Source: Phallus indusiatus (taxonomy: Eukaryota > Basidiomycota > Agaricomycetes > Phallales > Phallaceae). From it: a DNA stretch of 64,000 nucleotides. Below, piece after piece: positions 34,283-45,208 of this stretch. The position numbers and the translations under genes are program-made. Within the stretch, counting starts at the first letter, position 1, and every line of letters begins with the position of its first letter. Location of the stretch: positions 620,001 to 684,000 of the forward strand of contig JAQFWX010000005.1 of the NCBI GenBank assembly GCA_027605045.1, given 5' to 3'. The notes under the pieces are model-generated. The model ran no database searches. It worked only from the letters and a program-made list of their open reading frames with translations, and was not told the DNA's origin.

Positions 34283-35517
34283 TTATGCCATCTCGGAGTA
34301 AAATTCTGGTACGTGAAGAGTACTTGTGGGCCTAGAGGAAATTGCCACGGTCTCGGACGAAGTATTATCAGCTGTGGTAGAATGAGAATGTATGGCTTCT
34401 TTCGGGTGGACGAATTCAATTGAAGTCGCATGTGGCTGGTTTCTATATGCAATACCTTTGTCCGCTTTATTGTAATAAGTGCGGATAATAATAAGGTTAT
34501 ATGCGATACCAATGACGGGAAGATTCTGGTGCAATTAGAATTAAGTAGAAAGGTCGACAGTGAAACTAAATACTTACTACATTGGAAACCACAGCAATTG
34601 CGTAAGCGCTTGGGGTAAACCACACAACCAAGTGAACGACCGTAATCGTTAGATACAGCAATCCTGACTCCGTGATAACACGAGCGACAAATTGAAGAGA
34701 GGGATACGGCGTTATGATATCTGGTTCGTCTTTGGAGTGAAGCCAAAGCCGACGTGCAATAACCACTGTAAGAGGCAACGATGGGCTTATAAATTAATAA
34801 AGTGAGCATTTGAAGAGAGGACGAACGTGTCGCGTAGGCATTTATGATGATTGTACAACCCCAAAATGCCGTGAGAATGGTACCGGGACCTATCTGCATA
34901 TCGACGGACTTGAAGATAGTAGTCAACTGTCCCGTCTTTTGTATGATTTGCCAATAGGCTTGTAGAATAGTGCAGGTCAGGCCACCCAACCAAAAAAAAA
35001 CAGGTAATAGGACGGCGCGAGATGATTTCGCAGAAATAACCCAACACCTATGGATCTAGTATGGTCACGATTCAATGGAGAAATTTGGGGATGGCAAGGC
35101 TTGAAACGTACTAAGATCATATCTGCCAGAAGAGCGGATACGTTAGCGGCTGTACACTGTGAAATTGAATAGTAACATGAGGTAGGAATGGTTGGGGCTA
35201 GGACATACAGCGAATATGGAAGACCAATTAGGGGCGGGAGCCGTACTATTTTTCGAAGTCATCTCGGCAGGCGGAGGAGGCGAGCGAATTTCCGTTCTCA
35301 CATTTAGAAGTGAAAGTCCAAAAGTTGTACTCGAAAAACAACAGAGAAGGATAGTGACGATTAGGATGACCCAGTGAATATTTTTGCGCAACCTCCAACC
35401 TTCATCGGCAAACAGTAGCCATCGTAAGCAGGTGAAAAAGGTTGAAAGATATATTCCGAAGAATACGGTAGAAATAAATACGGTCGTTACACGGTCCTCG
35501 GTGGGAAGCCCCGACAT
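34283..35517 (-). CDS. Seven-helix membrane protein of a basidiomycete orphan type
   Basis: The chosen ATG at 35517 gives MSGLPTEDRVTTVFISTVFF; the frame is closed by TAA further upstream. Hydrophobic segments are VFISTVFFGIYLSTFFTCL, WVILIVTILLCCFSSTTF, LLPVFFWLGGLTCTILQAYW, ILTAFWGCTIIINAYATR, VITESGLLYLTITVVHLVVW, FTPSAYAIAVVSNVV and LPVIGIAYNLIIIRTYY, seven in all. A predicted extracellular loop has N-glycosylation sites (NST, NWS). The hydrophilic tail ends STLHVPEFYSEMA. About six exons. The pattern matches the large uncharacterised seven-helix family of Agaricomycetes, which look like receptors but have no assigned ligand. No function is claimed. Confidence 0.78.
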
Positions 35518-36402
35518 GAGCTGGTTCAAGTTGGTAGTTCCAAGAACGCGCAGGACTTTCCCAATCTCGACATTTTAATATCGGACACTCTAATCAGAGA
35601 AAAAATTGTGATGTGACCATCGACATCATCAAAATTAAAGAAATAGAAACCTCGTAAGAACCAATTCGATGCTGTTTAACACTTAACTACAGTTTTTGTA
35701 TTAGTGCCGACCCAAGCGCTCAACTGGGGATCACGTACAGGACTCAAAGAGAATCAATATTTTGTTTGCTGATGAATGTTACGACGTTTCATGGGAGCAA
35801 GTTCTGGAAATAAGTGAGGACACTAATATATCTTGTTCCGCCAGGCTCAACACCACTGATAACTCGACGCGCCGGTATGCTTCAGAAATAATTATCGAAT
35901 AGCACATCCCAAATGTGATCAAAATGTGATAGGTACGTCTACTATACCCTTCGTGGCTGACAAGCGTGGCGCAAACGCACCGCTCTTTTGATTCTGAGAC
36001 CAATGTGGATCAACTGCGCACGATTAGAATACATTGTGTCATAGTGCCACAATGATGCTGAAAGCCAATGGTTTGACATCCAAGTTAGCGAATCCTCGTG
36101 TGGCGTTTAAAATTGAGTTGGCGCGGGTGACAGATTTTTTTATGCAAACATTCATTAAAATAACCGTCTTTGAACGATGGCATGATGACATCCCAGCATC
36201 CGCTGATACTCTTTTTGCAAAGATGACAGACGCGGGAAGGGATCTTTGAATATTTTGGAGATGGAATATTGAACACCATAGGAAAACTGCAACAAGTTTG
36301 AAATCGGAGAATGCCGATCCATCGCTGCTATTCCACACACTCGCTGCGTCGCTGAGCATGCTTTTAGCAGTCTATGAGGGAGCACCTCAGACTTCTGAGA
36401 AA
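35518..36402. other. Intergenic region with no gene that can be supported
   Basis: Several short frames exist (for example forward 36034-36249), but none has a recognisable family. Part of it may be the decayed 5' end of the RPAP1-like relic. Confidence 0.4.
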
Positions 36403-37080
36403 TCAGCCAGTGACAAGAAGGATTCGCTTTGCTGATCCAACCGAATCGGATATTTATGTCTACGGGCCATCGTCTTCCCCTAAGCGACGTACAGGATTGC
36501 TACTAAGGAAAATCATATTCGTACACTAAACTACTCGCTAAACAAATCAAACACCCTTCCAGCTGATGGCACAATCACTCAACTAGACGACGATGACTAC
36601 CCAGAAGCCATTTTTGCAAAATTTTTTTCCTTCAGAAACCTCACCAGAAGACAATTCATCGTTGATTTATCGCTAGCATGGACACTGCCTCAACCTGCCT
36701 CCATTGACCATATACCTTCAGAAGGATCAACAGCTATCAGATATTCACTCTCCGAAACGCCATTTTCTCCCCAGAAATACGCAATTTGCCAACTCATTTA
36801 GGACTGCGTTTCAACAAGCTCAGCGTTCTCATCCGATTCACCTGTTGGCTACACAATTGAAGACCTCCTTCAGTTACCAAGAAGCTCTGCATCCTCCCAG
36901 AGAGTTAGCGTATTGGGAGTGTTAGGAAAGATTTTCATGACACTTACACAGTTGCATTTACCACTGAGGCAATTCCTATGAGGGAAGTTCGTTGCAGTGT
37001 CGATCTCGGTGCACCCTGAGAAGAGAGATCTTCGATAGTGTGGTTGAAGCTGCTTCTGAACGCAGCTCTCTGAATTTCAC
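36403..37080 (+). pseudogene. Broken RPAP1-like gene relic (RNA polymerase II-associated protein 1)
   Basis: Fragments in different frames follow the order of fungal RPAP1: RRIRFADPTESDIYVYGP with SSSPKRR (N-terminal segment), LDDDDYPEAIFAKFFSF, IRYSLSETPFSP, then EIRNLPTHLGL, then SPVGYTIEDLLQLPRSSASS followed by QRVSVLGVLGKIF, then LRREIFDSVVEAASERSSL. The PTHLGL and GYT-x-x-[ED]-L-L-x-L-x-RS core is that of the RPAP1 C-terminal domain, normally followed by an H-H-H between them that is missing here. Frame changes occur within 20-40 bases, too close for introns. The long C-terminal part of RPAP1 is absent and SOF1 starts 230 bases later. Known role of the intact protein: nuclear import and assembly of RNA polymerase II. 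Called as a relic by inference from remembered family patterns. Confidence 0.6.
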
Positions 37081-37312
37081 GTTGGTAAAGTCATCCTTCC
37101 TCAGTCCCTGACATTTTTTTTGGGCTCAAAGTCTTCAGATATATATGTGTCATCTTATAATGAAAGTCCTTGTCCGATTAGTGATTTGACTTTGACATGA
37201 GTTGTAGTTAGTCCAGTACTACCGGTTTGCAGATGCATAATGAATGTGACGAGTGTGACGACGTGAGCCTCTTATGGTCTGGAGTTGAAAGCAAAGACCC
37301 TCCCATAGAGCA

Positions 37313-37315
37313 ATG
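37313..37315 (+). other. Start-codon-only coding exon of SOF1
   Basis: ATG is followed at once by gtgagt; the acceptor ttatacag joins AAA ATA TCC. Gives M-KISVLQ. Confidence 0.65.
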
Positions 37316-39118
37316 GTGAGTTCAATCATGCCAGTAAATGCATTAAATCAATAACCTCTATTATACAGAAAATATCCGTCTTACAACATGCACCAGTCGA
37401 GCATTTACCAATGCGACCTGGAGACGTCACGCCTACCTCGAGAAATTTGGACCCGTTAATGCATCCTTTCGCAAGAGCCAGAGAACGCAACAGAGCATTA
37501 GTAGCTGTGAAGATGGAGAGAATGTTTGCTAAGCCTTTTATTGCGAGTCTCGAGGGTCATATCGATAGCGTTGGTGTCATGGCTAAGAAGCCTAATTCCT
37601 TGAATATCATCGCCAGTGGCAGTGGAGATGGAGGTTCGACCTTTCTATGATTTGTTCTTGTTGTTCTTTTATTCACTTATATTGTACAGAGATTATTGTT
37701 CATGATATATCTCAAAGAAAACGACTGACGAGGACACAAGCCCACAAAGGCATGCTTTCTGGGCTTTGCTTTACCACGGACAACCGGATTCTAAGCTGTG
37801 GACATGATAAAACCGCAAAACTATGGAGTTTAGAAACAGATGATATGTCCACCGACGAAGCAGGACCTTCAGAGGTAAACTTTCTGTCACTCGCTCCAAG
37901 ATTTGCTTGTTAACCTATAGTTCATTAGCGAAAACCTTTAAATGTATATACCGAAAAAGCACCGATAAAGTATGTCTGATTATCATGACAAAACAGATAT
38001 TGCTCATTTTGTTGTCACAGTTCTATCGACCATCACCGTTCAGACCCGATGTTCGTTACAGCCTCAAATATTGTTCATTTATGGGATGAGTCAAAGTAAG
38101 TACATCAGCTCATTCTCAAAGGATATTTCCTCTAATAACATTCTGTCCGAAGAACTTCGCCTATATCAAATTTAACATTCACGGGTTCAAACGAAACAAT
38201 AAATGCCGTCCGGTTTAATTCTTCGGAAACCTCTGTTCTCGCTTCTGTCGGTTCAGACCGGTCGTTTATCCTATATGACGTCCGAACAGGAAAAGCTGAG
38301 CGGAGAGCAATTATGCAAGTTAGTGCTATTGAACATTACACAAGACCATCAGTCTCTTATACATTTGTCATTTTAGATGCGCATGAATTCCCTGGCATGG
38401 TCACCCACCTTTCCTACTACAATTTTACTTGCCTCGGAGGACCACAATCTCTACACCTTTGACGTTCGTTCTCTTACTAATGCAACCCAAATCTATAAAG
38501 CACACGTTTCTGCCGTTATGAGCTGTGATTGGAGTCCAACAGGTACCGAATTCGTTAGTGGTGGCTGGGATCGTACAGTTCGAATATGGAAGGAGGGAGT
38601 GGGTGTTAGACCAGAAGTATATCATGGCAAACGGATGCAAAGGTCAGCTAGTGTTACATATATGTTTGTCAGTACATAGCTAACTGCTTCTATCAGGGTA
38701 CTAAGTACATTGTTCACGTCAGATGCTAGATTTGTTGTATCAGGATCCGATGATGGGAATGTAAGGTTATGGAAAGCCAAAGCTTCCGAAAAGCTGGGTG
38801 TCCTCGATACCCGTGAACGGGCAGCGATAGAATACCGGGAATCTCTCAAGAAGCGATGGAAACACGATAAAGAGGTTGGCCGGATTGAAAGGTATGTTTT
38901 CCTGACGAATACAAACTCCATCCGTTCCTTCCAGCTTATTACCACACCACTCTAGACGACGCCATATACCCAAGCCTGTTCTCAAAGCAGGACAGCTTAA
39001 GAAAACCATGTTGGACGCGAGGACGGTTAAGGAAGATCGGAGACGACAACATACGAGGGCGGGAGAGACTAAACCGGTGCCAGAGCGGAAGAAGGTCGTT
39101 ATCAAGGAGGATAGCTGA
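37313..39118 (+). CDS. SOF1: Small-subunit processome WD40 protein Sof1 (DCAF13)
   Basis: The coding start is an exon holding only ATG (37313-37315), then a 53-base intron, then KISVLQHAPVEHLPMRPGD. The family starts M-K-I/V, so this join is favoured. WD repeats follow: FIASLEGHIDSVGVMAKKP, AHKGMLSGLCFTTDNRILSC, NETINAVRFNSSETSVLASV, MNSLAWSPTFPTTILLAS, HVSAVMSCDWSPTGTEFVSG and FTSDARFVVSGSDDGNVRLW. The Sof1-specific C-terminal domain begins REYRESLKKRWKHDKEVGRI-like (here IEYRESLKKRWKHDKEV) and ends ERKKVVIKEDS. Known role: U3 snoRNP-dependent 18S rRNA processing in the nucleolus. Start exon is inference; the body is certain. Confidence 0.92.
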
Positions 39119-39281
39119 TACTTCCACACCCAAAATATACTTCGTTGCTTTCGATAGCGTAGTTCAGGATATTCATAGCGAATTGAATTCATTAATTTTG
39201 CGGGGTATCCAGAGGAAAAGGCCTTGTAGTTCATTAATATCGGCAGAAACTCATACCAGAAGGATACTCATGCTCACGAGA

Positions 39282-39689
39282 TTAAAAACGTAGTATACCC
39301 AGCGTCATCGTTATTGCGGTCATGATCAATATTCCAACGAACAGGAAACTTAAAACCATGATTGTAATCTCGGTAGGACTAAATGGGTCCATCTCGATCT
39401 TGTTACGTGGGTTCTCGACGACATAATCGTCTTCTAAACGTCCTTGCAGTTCTTTAGGTGATAATGCCGACCGGGGTAACAGAGGAGTGGCCCCATCTCT
39501 ATCGGTGGCGTTGGGTGTATGACTGCCACTAGACCGAAACGTCGGGTCTAATGATGGCGATTGGGAATTATGGTAGTCATTCCGATAAGTTAGTTCGTCA
39601 TAAATGTGTTCATAAGAGAATGCGAGTAACGATGATTCAGAAGGTGTAGAGGGAGGTGACTTGTTCATGACAATCTTGTACGGCGGCAT
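39282..39689 (-). CDS. Small tail-anchored membrane protein, function unknown
   Basis: A single exon of 135 residues. An in-frame stop lies shortly upstream of the ATG at 39689 (MPPYKIVMNKSPPSTPSESS). The body is polar and rich in Ser, Pro, Asp and Asn. The last 33 residues hold one hydrophobic segment, TIMVLSFLFVGILIMTAITM, ending GILRF, which fits a C-terminal membrane anchor. I do not recognise the family. It lies 118 bases from the stop of the cyclophilin gene on the same strand. Likely a real gene given the clean frame and end, but this rests on one open frame. Confidence 0.6.
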   Translation of the reverse strand: MPPYKIVMNKSPPSTPSESSLLAFSYEHIYDELTYRNDYHNSQSPSLDPTFRSSGSHTPNATDRDGATPLLPRSALSPKELQGRLEDDYVVENPRNKIEMDPFSPTEITIMVLSFLFVGILIMTAITMTLGILRF

Positions 39690-39807
39690 TCTAGGTTTTG
39701 GTCGGACTTGCAAATTTCCGTGGCCCACTCAATGTTCTCAATTAGTCCTGCATTTTTTTATATACATCTACGTTGTTCCCATATCCGAATTGTCCTAAAT
39801 TGATCCT

Positions 39808-41464
39808 TTAACCAAACATCTTTTTGAACGCCTTCTTCTCCTTGTCTCGACGCTGCTTTTTACGCTCCCTTACTTTAGCCAATTCTCCAACAATGGCTTG
39901 ATCTGAAGGGACTAATTGGTTTGCTTGCACCAAGTCACTTTCAGCCTCCTCGTCCGACTTCAAGCCCGATTTAGCCAGTGCCCGTCGATATAAAGCTTTA
40001 GCTAAACCAAATCAAATCATTATAGAAGATAAGACCCGTGAATTTTAATACGCACCTCTGTCTTTATCAGAAAGATGGGCGATTTCTAATACACGAGTTG
40101 TATTCTTTTCAACAAGTGCATAGCTTGGATTGGGATCTTTAAGAGCCGCCATGCTTGAGTTCAACAATACGGAAGCAAGGATAGCCTTGTAATCCTTGTC
40201 AAGAGTTTCGTCTGTTCCCTCGGGAAGGTCTAGGTGGACATCAAGGTATCGACGGGCCTCTATCACCAAAGTAAGCGACAAATAAAGTGGAGAAAGGATG
40301 GACGTAATATTTACTTTCGTATTTGTTTGAAGCAGCCGTATAGTTGCCTTCTTTGAATAGGGCATTTCCAATCTCTCGCAGTTCTTTTGCGATAGCGAGT
40401 GTCGTTTCGGGTTTTGAAAGGTCAGTGTCGTCGTCATCTGGATAATCTTCATAGCGATCACCGTCCGTAGGAAGAGCTGTCTCTTGAAGGTATGGATCGT
40501 TGGGGTCTAGTTGGCCAGACTTGGTAATTACGGCAGGTTCTACGGGAACATCGCTAGAGGATGTGGGAAGATTTTCAATTTGTCGGACTAGACGTTACGG
40601 ATTATAATTTGGGAGAGTGTCAAATTCATCCAAACGCGACATACCAATCGATTTTCCGCGAATGACTTCACCAAATACAACATGTTTGCCATCCAAATGG
40701 GGCGTCGGGCCAGCTGTGATGAAAAATTGACTATAATCTGTTAAAGACATATTCTACTACACGGTCTATGAGTGCAGCTCACCTGCCATTGGTATCTTTT
40801 CCTGCATTGGCCTGTTATGATTGTGAGAACCTCCGTGAAAGTAAATGTCGAATTGTTTTCTTACCATTGAAAGCTATATTGATTTAATAATTGAACATCA
40901 GCATGTCCGGCAGTCATAAGAAATTACTTACCAGGAACGGTTTGGTATGTTTGACAGTAAAGTTCTCGTCGGCGAACTTTTCTCCGTATATCGACTCTCC
41001 TCCTGTAATGATGTGAAGCTAACGGGACGAAGGTAGACTAGGCCAATAACGAACCAGTTCCTGTCAGATACACAAGATGTGAGATGATGTGATATACACT
41101 AGAGGAAAAGCTAACCGTTTCCCATTGTGAAATCTCCACCTTGAATCATAAATCTATCACGTATATAAGTTTAGAGAACAGGCATGCATTCAAGCAATAA
41201 ATTACCCTTTTATAATGCGGTGAAAGGAGCTGTTTTCATAATGCAAAGGCTTTCCGGATTTCCCTACACCCTTCTCACCGGTGCATAAGGCTCCTAATCG
41301 AGGACATCAGACAATCGACGGTATAATGCATTGGGAAGCTCACTGAAGTTGTCTGCTGTTAGGGGAACAATGTCCGAATATAAGGAAAACACGATCCGAC
41401 CAACAGGTCTTCCTCCAATAGAGATATCGAAGTAGGTGATAGCTCTTTCGGCGGCGGAAGACAT
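39808..41464 (-). CDS. CPR6: Cyclophilin 40-type peptidyl-prolyl isomerase (Hsp90 co-chaperone)
   Basis: ATG at 41464 starts [20 protein letters not shown]. The cyclophilin domain runs over several small exons: [95 protein letters not shown]. The catalytic Arg (FHRI), Gln (QFF) and the Trp position, which is His here (PHLDGKHV), can be seen, as in many Cyp40s. After an acidic linker the TPR region follows ([51 protein letters not shown]), ending [11 protein letters not shown]. Known role: binds the MEEVD tail of Hsp90 and assists client folding. Confidence 0.93.
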
Positions 41465-42204
41465 TTTCTTTTGAAATTAGAAGATCAAATGCCCGAGCAG
41501 ATATAAACTAGCAGAATCACAATCACAGATGGAACGTGAGCCGCAAAAGACACGCTACGCTGCGAACCGTTTCAAGTTGAGATCACGCACGACGCCCTAT
41601 TATAGCATTCGTTTGCCGCGGTTCTTTTCTCGCACCTTCTGGGAGGTGTCCCTTTGGCCAAGCGCCGGCATACAGATCATGTTCTCGGACACATGAATTA
41701 TCTTTTGAAGTTGGAACTTTTTCGTCAGAACATTCATAAATCAATGTTGTACATATGTCAATGATGGAGGATGTGTTCAAGCTGAAGTCATTCCGGATGC
41801 AATGGAATACTGCCGTGTCTAATGGTGTTATCTCTACTCACTAAATGCCTCACTTGTAAATGGTCTCACCACAACTGAGATAATCAAGCATCTGCCAGAG
41901 GGTGTTGGATATACTAGCCGTGAAGAATTGAATACAGTTAATAAATATGGAATTGTAATCGGAGTGGATATTGTTATGAGGTCTCCAGAAACGCTGATCC
42001 TTGTACATAAACTGTCCAGCTCTCGTATGATCGTGTGATGTTTGAGATGGTCAAAGCACTTTGGTCTCGGGAATAGATTTTGAGGCGTGATAGATCATTT
42101 GTTGAAGAGCTATCTGCCACTGATAGGCCGTAGTTGTTGATTGGCTGTCATCAATTCGGGCCGTTCACTTGAAATGTATTTTCTGTGTAAAAAAAAACAA
42201 CCGT

Positions 42205-42233
42205 GTCTAGGAAGCGGGAATCGAAACCTAGAC
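42205..42233. other. Perfect inverted repeat (potential hairpin)
   Basis: GTCTAGG and CCTAGAC flank a 15-base loop, giving a seven-base-pair stem. Confidence 0.5.
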
Positions 42234-42845
42234 GATATTTGTATTAGAACAGTTCTTTTTTTGCCTGCTCAGTACAAGTGACACAACCTCACCGATCAAT
42301 TCCGGCTATTGTTCGTTGTCTCAGCAAATTCTTGTCTCGAAGTTTGATTTTCTATTTTCACAACTATCCTTTAAAAGATGGACAACGAGACTATCTCCTG
42401 TCAGAGATGTCTTTGAGAGCTTGTACAAAGAAGACGCGTCCAACATTGAAGGGTCCTGGTAAATCCGATAGATTTCACGCACTCACGCAAGATACTCCTC
42501 ATTCGCATGGTGAATGAAAAAAAAAAACAACCAGAAATAAACCAACCAACCAGCAAGTGCCTATCAATAAAACCCAGATAAAAATAATCAAAGCTCGTTA
42601 ATCTGGCTGATGATTGAAACTGAGCCTGGTCGCCACCTAACGACATCATACCTGCACTGGACAGCCTTGTCCAAAACAGCGGGACAAGGTACGAAGGCAA
42701 TCCCGCCTTCATGAAATCTAAGTGCCAAAAGAACTCTGCAGACGTTGTAAATGGAATTATAGTGAGACGTGCTTTCCACGTCTAGTTTATTATTTGTGAA
42801 TTGCCGATTGATATCAATTAACACTTTCTGCTGCTCGGGTCAACT

Positions 42846-42871
42846 GCCGATTCGTCTGCCGCATAATCGGC
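42846..42871. other. Perfect inverted repeat (potential hairpin)
   Basis: GCCGATT and AATCGGC flank a 12-base loop, giving a seven-base-pair stem. Confidence 0.5.
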
Positions 42872-43007
42872 CGGGCGGGGTTCGAATCTATTTACCATAG
42901 GAACCCTGTCCAAAAGGTCGACGGACAAGTCAGTTTCTTTCTGTCCTTCAGTTTCGGTTCTTTTAACAACGCAGGTCGTTCACTCTTTTTCTAACATAAT
43001 TCCTTAA

Positions 43008-43041
43008 TTTCTCCCTCCCCCCCTCTCTTTTTCCTCTTTTC
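43008..43041 (+). promoter_or_regulatory. Pyrimidine-rich tract just before the noxB start
   Basis: An almost pure C/T run (with a run of eight C) lies 27-60 bases before the ATG. CT blocks near the transcription start are common in strongly expressed filamentous fungal genes. Confidence 0.5.
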
Positions 43042-43067
43042 ATTCTGTGTCTGTTGTAGAACTAATC

Positions 43068-45208
43068 ATGAAGCGTTCCTCGGGCCTCGACTTTTCAGAC
43101 AGCGGCAAATTTCCTACTGCTATGGCTCAACATCCCGACATTGTTATTGATCCTATGACGGGACCTAGTCATCTGCAAAGGAACAAGACGGAGCGTAGGA
43201 GGCTTCAAGGTCTAATGAGGGTCGACAACACACGGCAGGTGGAAAATATCACCTATTCCCCTCGCAATTTACTTGACAAATGGAACCACTGGATGGTCAA
43301 TGAGGGTGGAAAAAGACTCTTCTTCTTTCTCTGGGTCTTTCTCCAATTACTTGTCGCGGTTTTCGGTTTCTTTAATTACTCACTCAAAGACAATCTCAAC
43401 AATGCTAGAGCTACATTCGGTATCACTTACCGTAAGTTCTCAAAACCTTGGGCCAATCCGAACTTCTATTTCTTATATCATTTAATGTTATTTTTAGCCA
43501 TCGCTCGTACTGCTGCGCTAGTTCTTCACGTCATGGTCGTATTCATATTACTTCCAGTCTGCCGCAACTTCATTTCCCTGATCCGTCGTACACCATTGAA
43601 CTCGTACATTCCCTTCGATAAAAACATTACTTTTCACAAGGCTGTCGCATGGTCAATCGTGTTCTGGACAATCGTTCACATTCTGGCGCATATGGTTAAC
43701 TTTGCAAGACTCGCGAAAGCAGATCCCGACGCGACTACTGCCGGCAAGAGGTTCGTCGTTTTCCTAGAGGCTAATTTTGCCACTGGTCCCGGAGCTACCG
43801 GATGGATCATGACCGTTTGTCTCGGATTAATGGTTTGGTACGCCATGGAAAAGCGTCGCCGAGCTCATTTCGAACGGTTTTGGTACTCCCATCATCTTTT
43901 CCTTCCTTTCTTCCTTTGCTGGCAATTGCACGGCATGTTCTGCATGATCAAACCTGATAGGGCTCCGTTCTGTTCATGGAACACGATTGGTGTTTTCTGG
44001 GTAGAGAAAATTGATATATATATATATATATAGTTCGTGATGCTGATGACATTCCATAGAGGTACTGGTTAGTCGGCGGGTTGACTTATACTTTTGAACG
44101 TATTCTCCGAGAAGTTCGCGCACGTCATAGGACTTATATCTCCAAAGTCATTCAACACCCGTCAAAAGTGGTTGAATTGCAAATCAAGAAGGAGAAGACC
44201 AAAGTTCGAGCCGGACAATATATCTTCATCTGCATTCCCGAAATCTCGTATTTCCAATGGCATCCGTTCACGCTCACCTCCGCCCCACAAGAGGACTACC
44301 TATCTGTTCACATCCGTGTTGTCGGTGATTTCACCGAGGCGATGGCTAAAGCTGTTGGGTGTAACTTTAGCAACACGAGGGGCGAAAAAGGCGATGATTC
44401 TGAAATGCCCGTTGCACCCCGATAAACAAAAATCTTCCTCGTGTTATGGTGGACGGACCATTTGGCAGTGCATCAGAAGACTTTTTGAACTATGAGACGA
44501 TTCTTCTTGTTGGTGCTGGTATCGGGGTTACGCCCTTCGCGTCTATCTTGAAGACGATTTGGTATAGCATAAATGACAATCGGACGACAACTAGGACACG
44601 GTTGACCCAGGTATGGAAGGAGTGCATCAATCTGGCATTTCCCAATTCTAAACAGCCGGTTTTTTTCTAGGTTTATTTTGTATGGGTTATTCGTGATTTC
44701 GGTTCGGCTGAATGGTTCCATTCATTGCTGCACGCCATAGAGGAGCAAGACACTCAGAATCGTATTGAGATTAGTATATATCTTACCGCCAAGATCAAGG
44801 ACGACGAGATGAACAACATTATCGTACATGATGTTGGATCAGAAAAAGATGCTATAACTTCACTGCGAGCGCCGACCCACTTTGGACGACCCAATTGGGA
44901 TAGAGTTTTCCCGTCTATCGTGGAGAAGCATCCTGAAACTGATGTCGGTGTGTTCTACTGTGGACCGTCAGCCCTGTCCAGAACGTCAGTTTTATGACTT
45001 TTTCTTTTCCATTTTGCAATTATGCTAATCGGTTTTTCTCCACCCCGTGATTTTGATTTTCCAGACTCCATGCCACATGCAACAAGTATACCAATCCGAA
45101 AGGAACAAGGTTCTTCTTTGGCAAAGGTTCGTCTATCTATCCGAAAATAAGAACAAAGGAACGCCTGATTGATTGACTCGTCTTTTTTTTCAAATAGAGA
45201 ACTTTTAA
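43068..45208 (+). CDS. noxB: NADPH oxidase, NoxB type, with an apparent frame break
   Basis: Exons 43068-43431, 43498-44000 and 44060 onward, ending TAA at 45208 (last exon encodes ENF). Membrane part: [19 protein letters not shown], heme-binding His pairs in [19 protein letters not shown] and [17 protein letters not shown], and FCMIKPDR, typical of NoxB rather than NoxA. FAD site [17 protein letters not shown] sites [23 protein letters not shown] and YCGPSAL; it ends TRFFFGKENF, as in the family. Known role: makes superoxide at membranes for fungal differentiation, regulated by NoxR and Rac. Odd point: after SEMPVAP the frame hits TAA at about 44421, while [18 protein letters not shown] resumes one base out of phase across CCCC at 44417-44420. 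The intron at 44001-44059 carries a TA repeat. Confidence 0.93.
44015..44032 (+). repeat. TA dinucleotide microsatellite in a noxB intron
   Basis: About nine TA/AT units inside the second intron. Confidence 0.7.

Larger units (their letters stand above)
41465..43007. promoter_or_regulatory. Long intergenic region upstream of noxB
   Basis: About 1.5 kb with only short unsupported frames. It holds two perfect seven-base-pair inverted repeats (42205-42233 and 42846-42871). Each overlaps a tRNA B-box-like string, but no complete tRNA fold could be built. Likely carries the noxB promoter. Confidence 0.45.

Noticed and set aside
36034..36249. Forward frame of 71 residues considered as a transposase piece
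   Set aside because: No transposase motif or terminal repeats could be seen; it may be part of the decayed RPAP1-like region.
42195..42910. Possible tRNA genes at the B-box-like strings
   Set aside because: The T-stem does not pair beyond two bases and no A-box, D-arm or anticodon arm fits at the right spacing.
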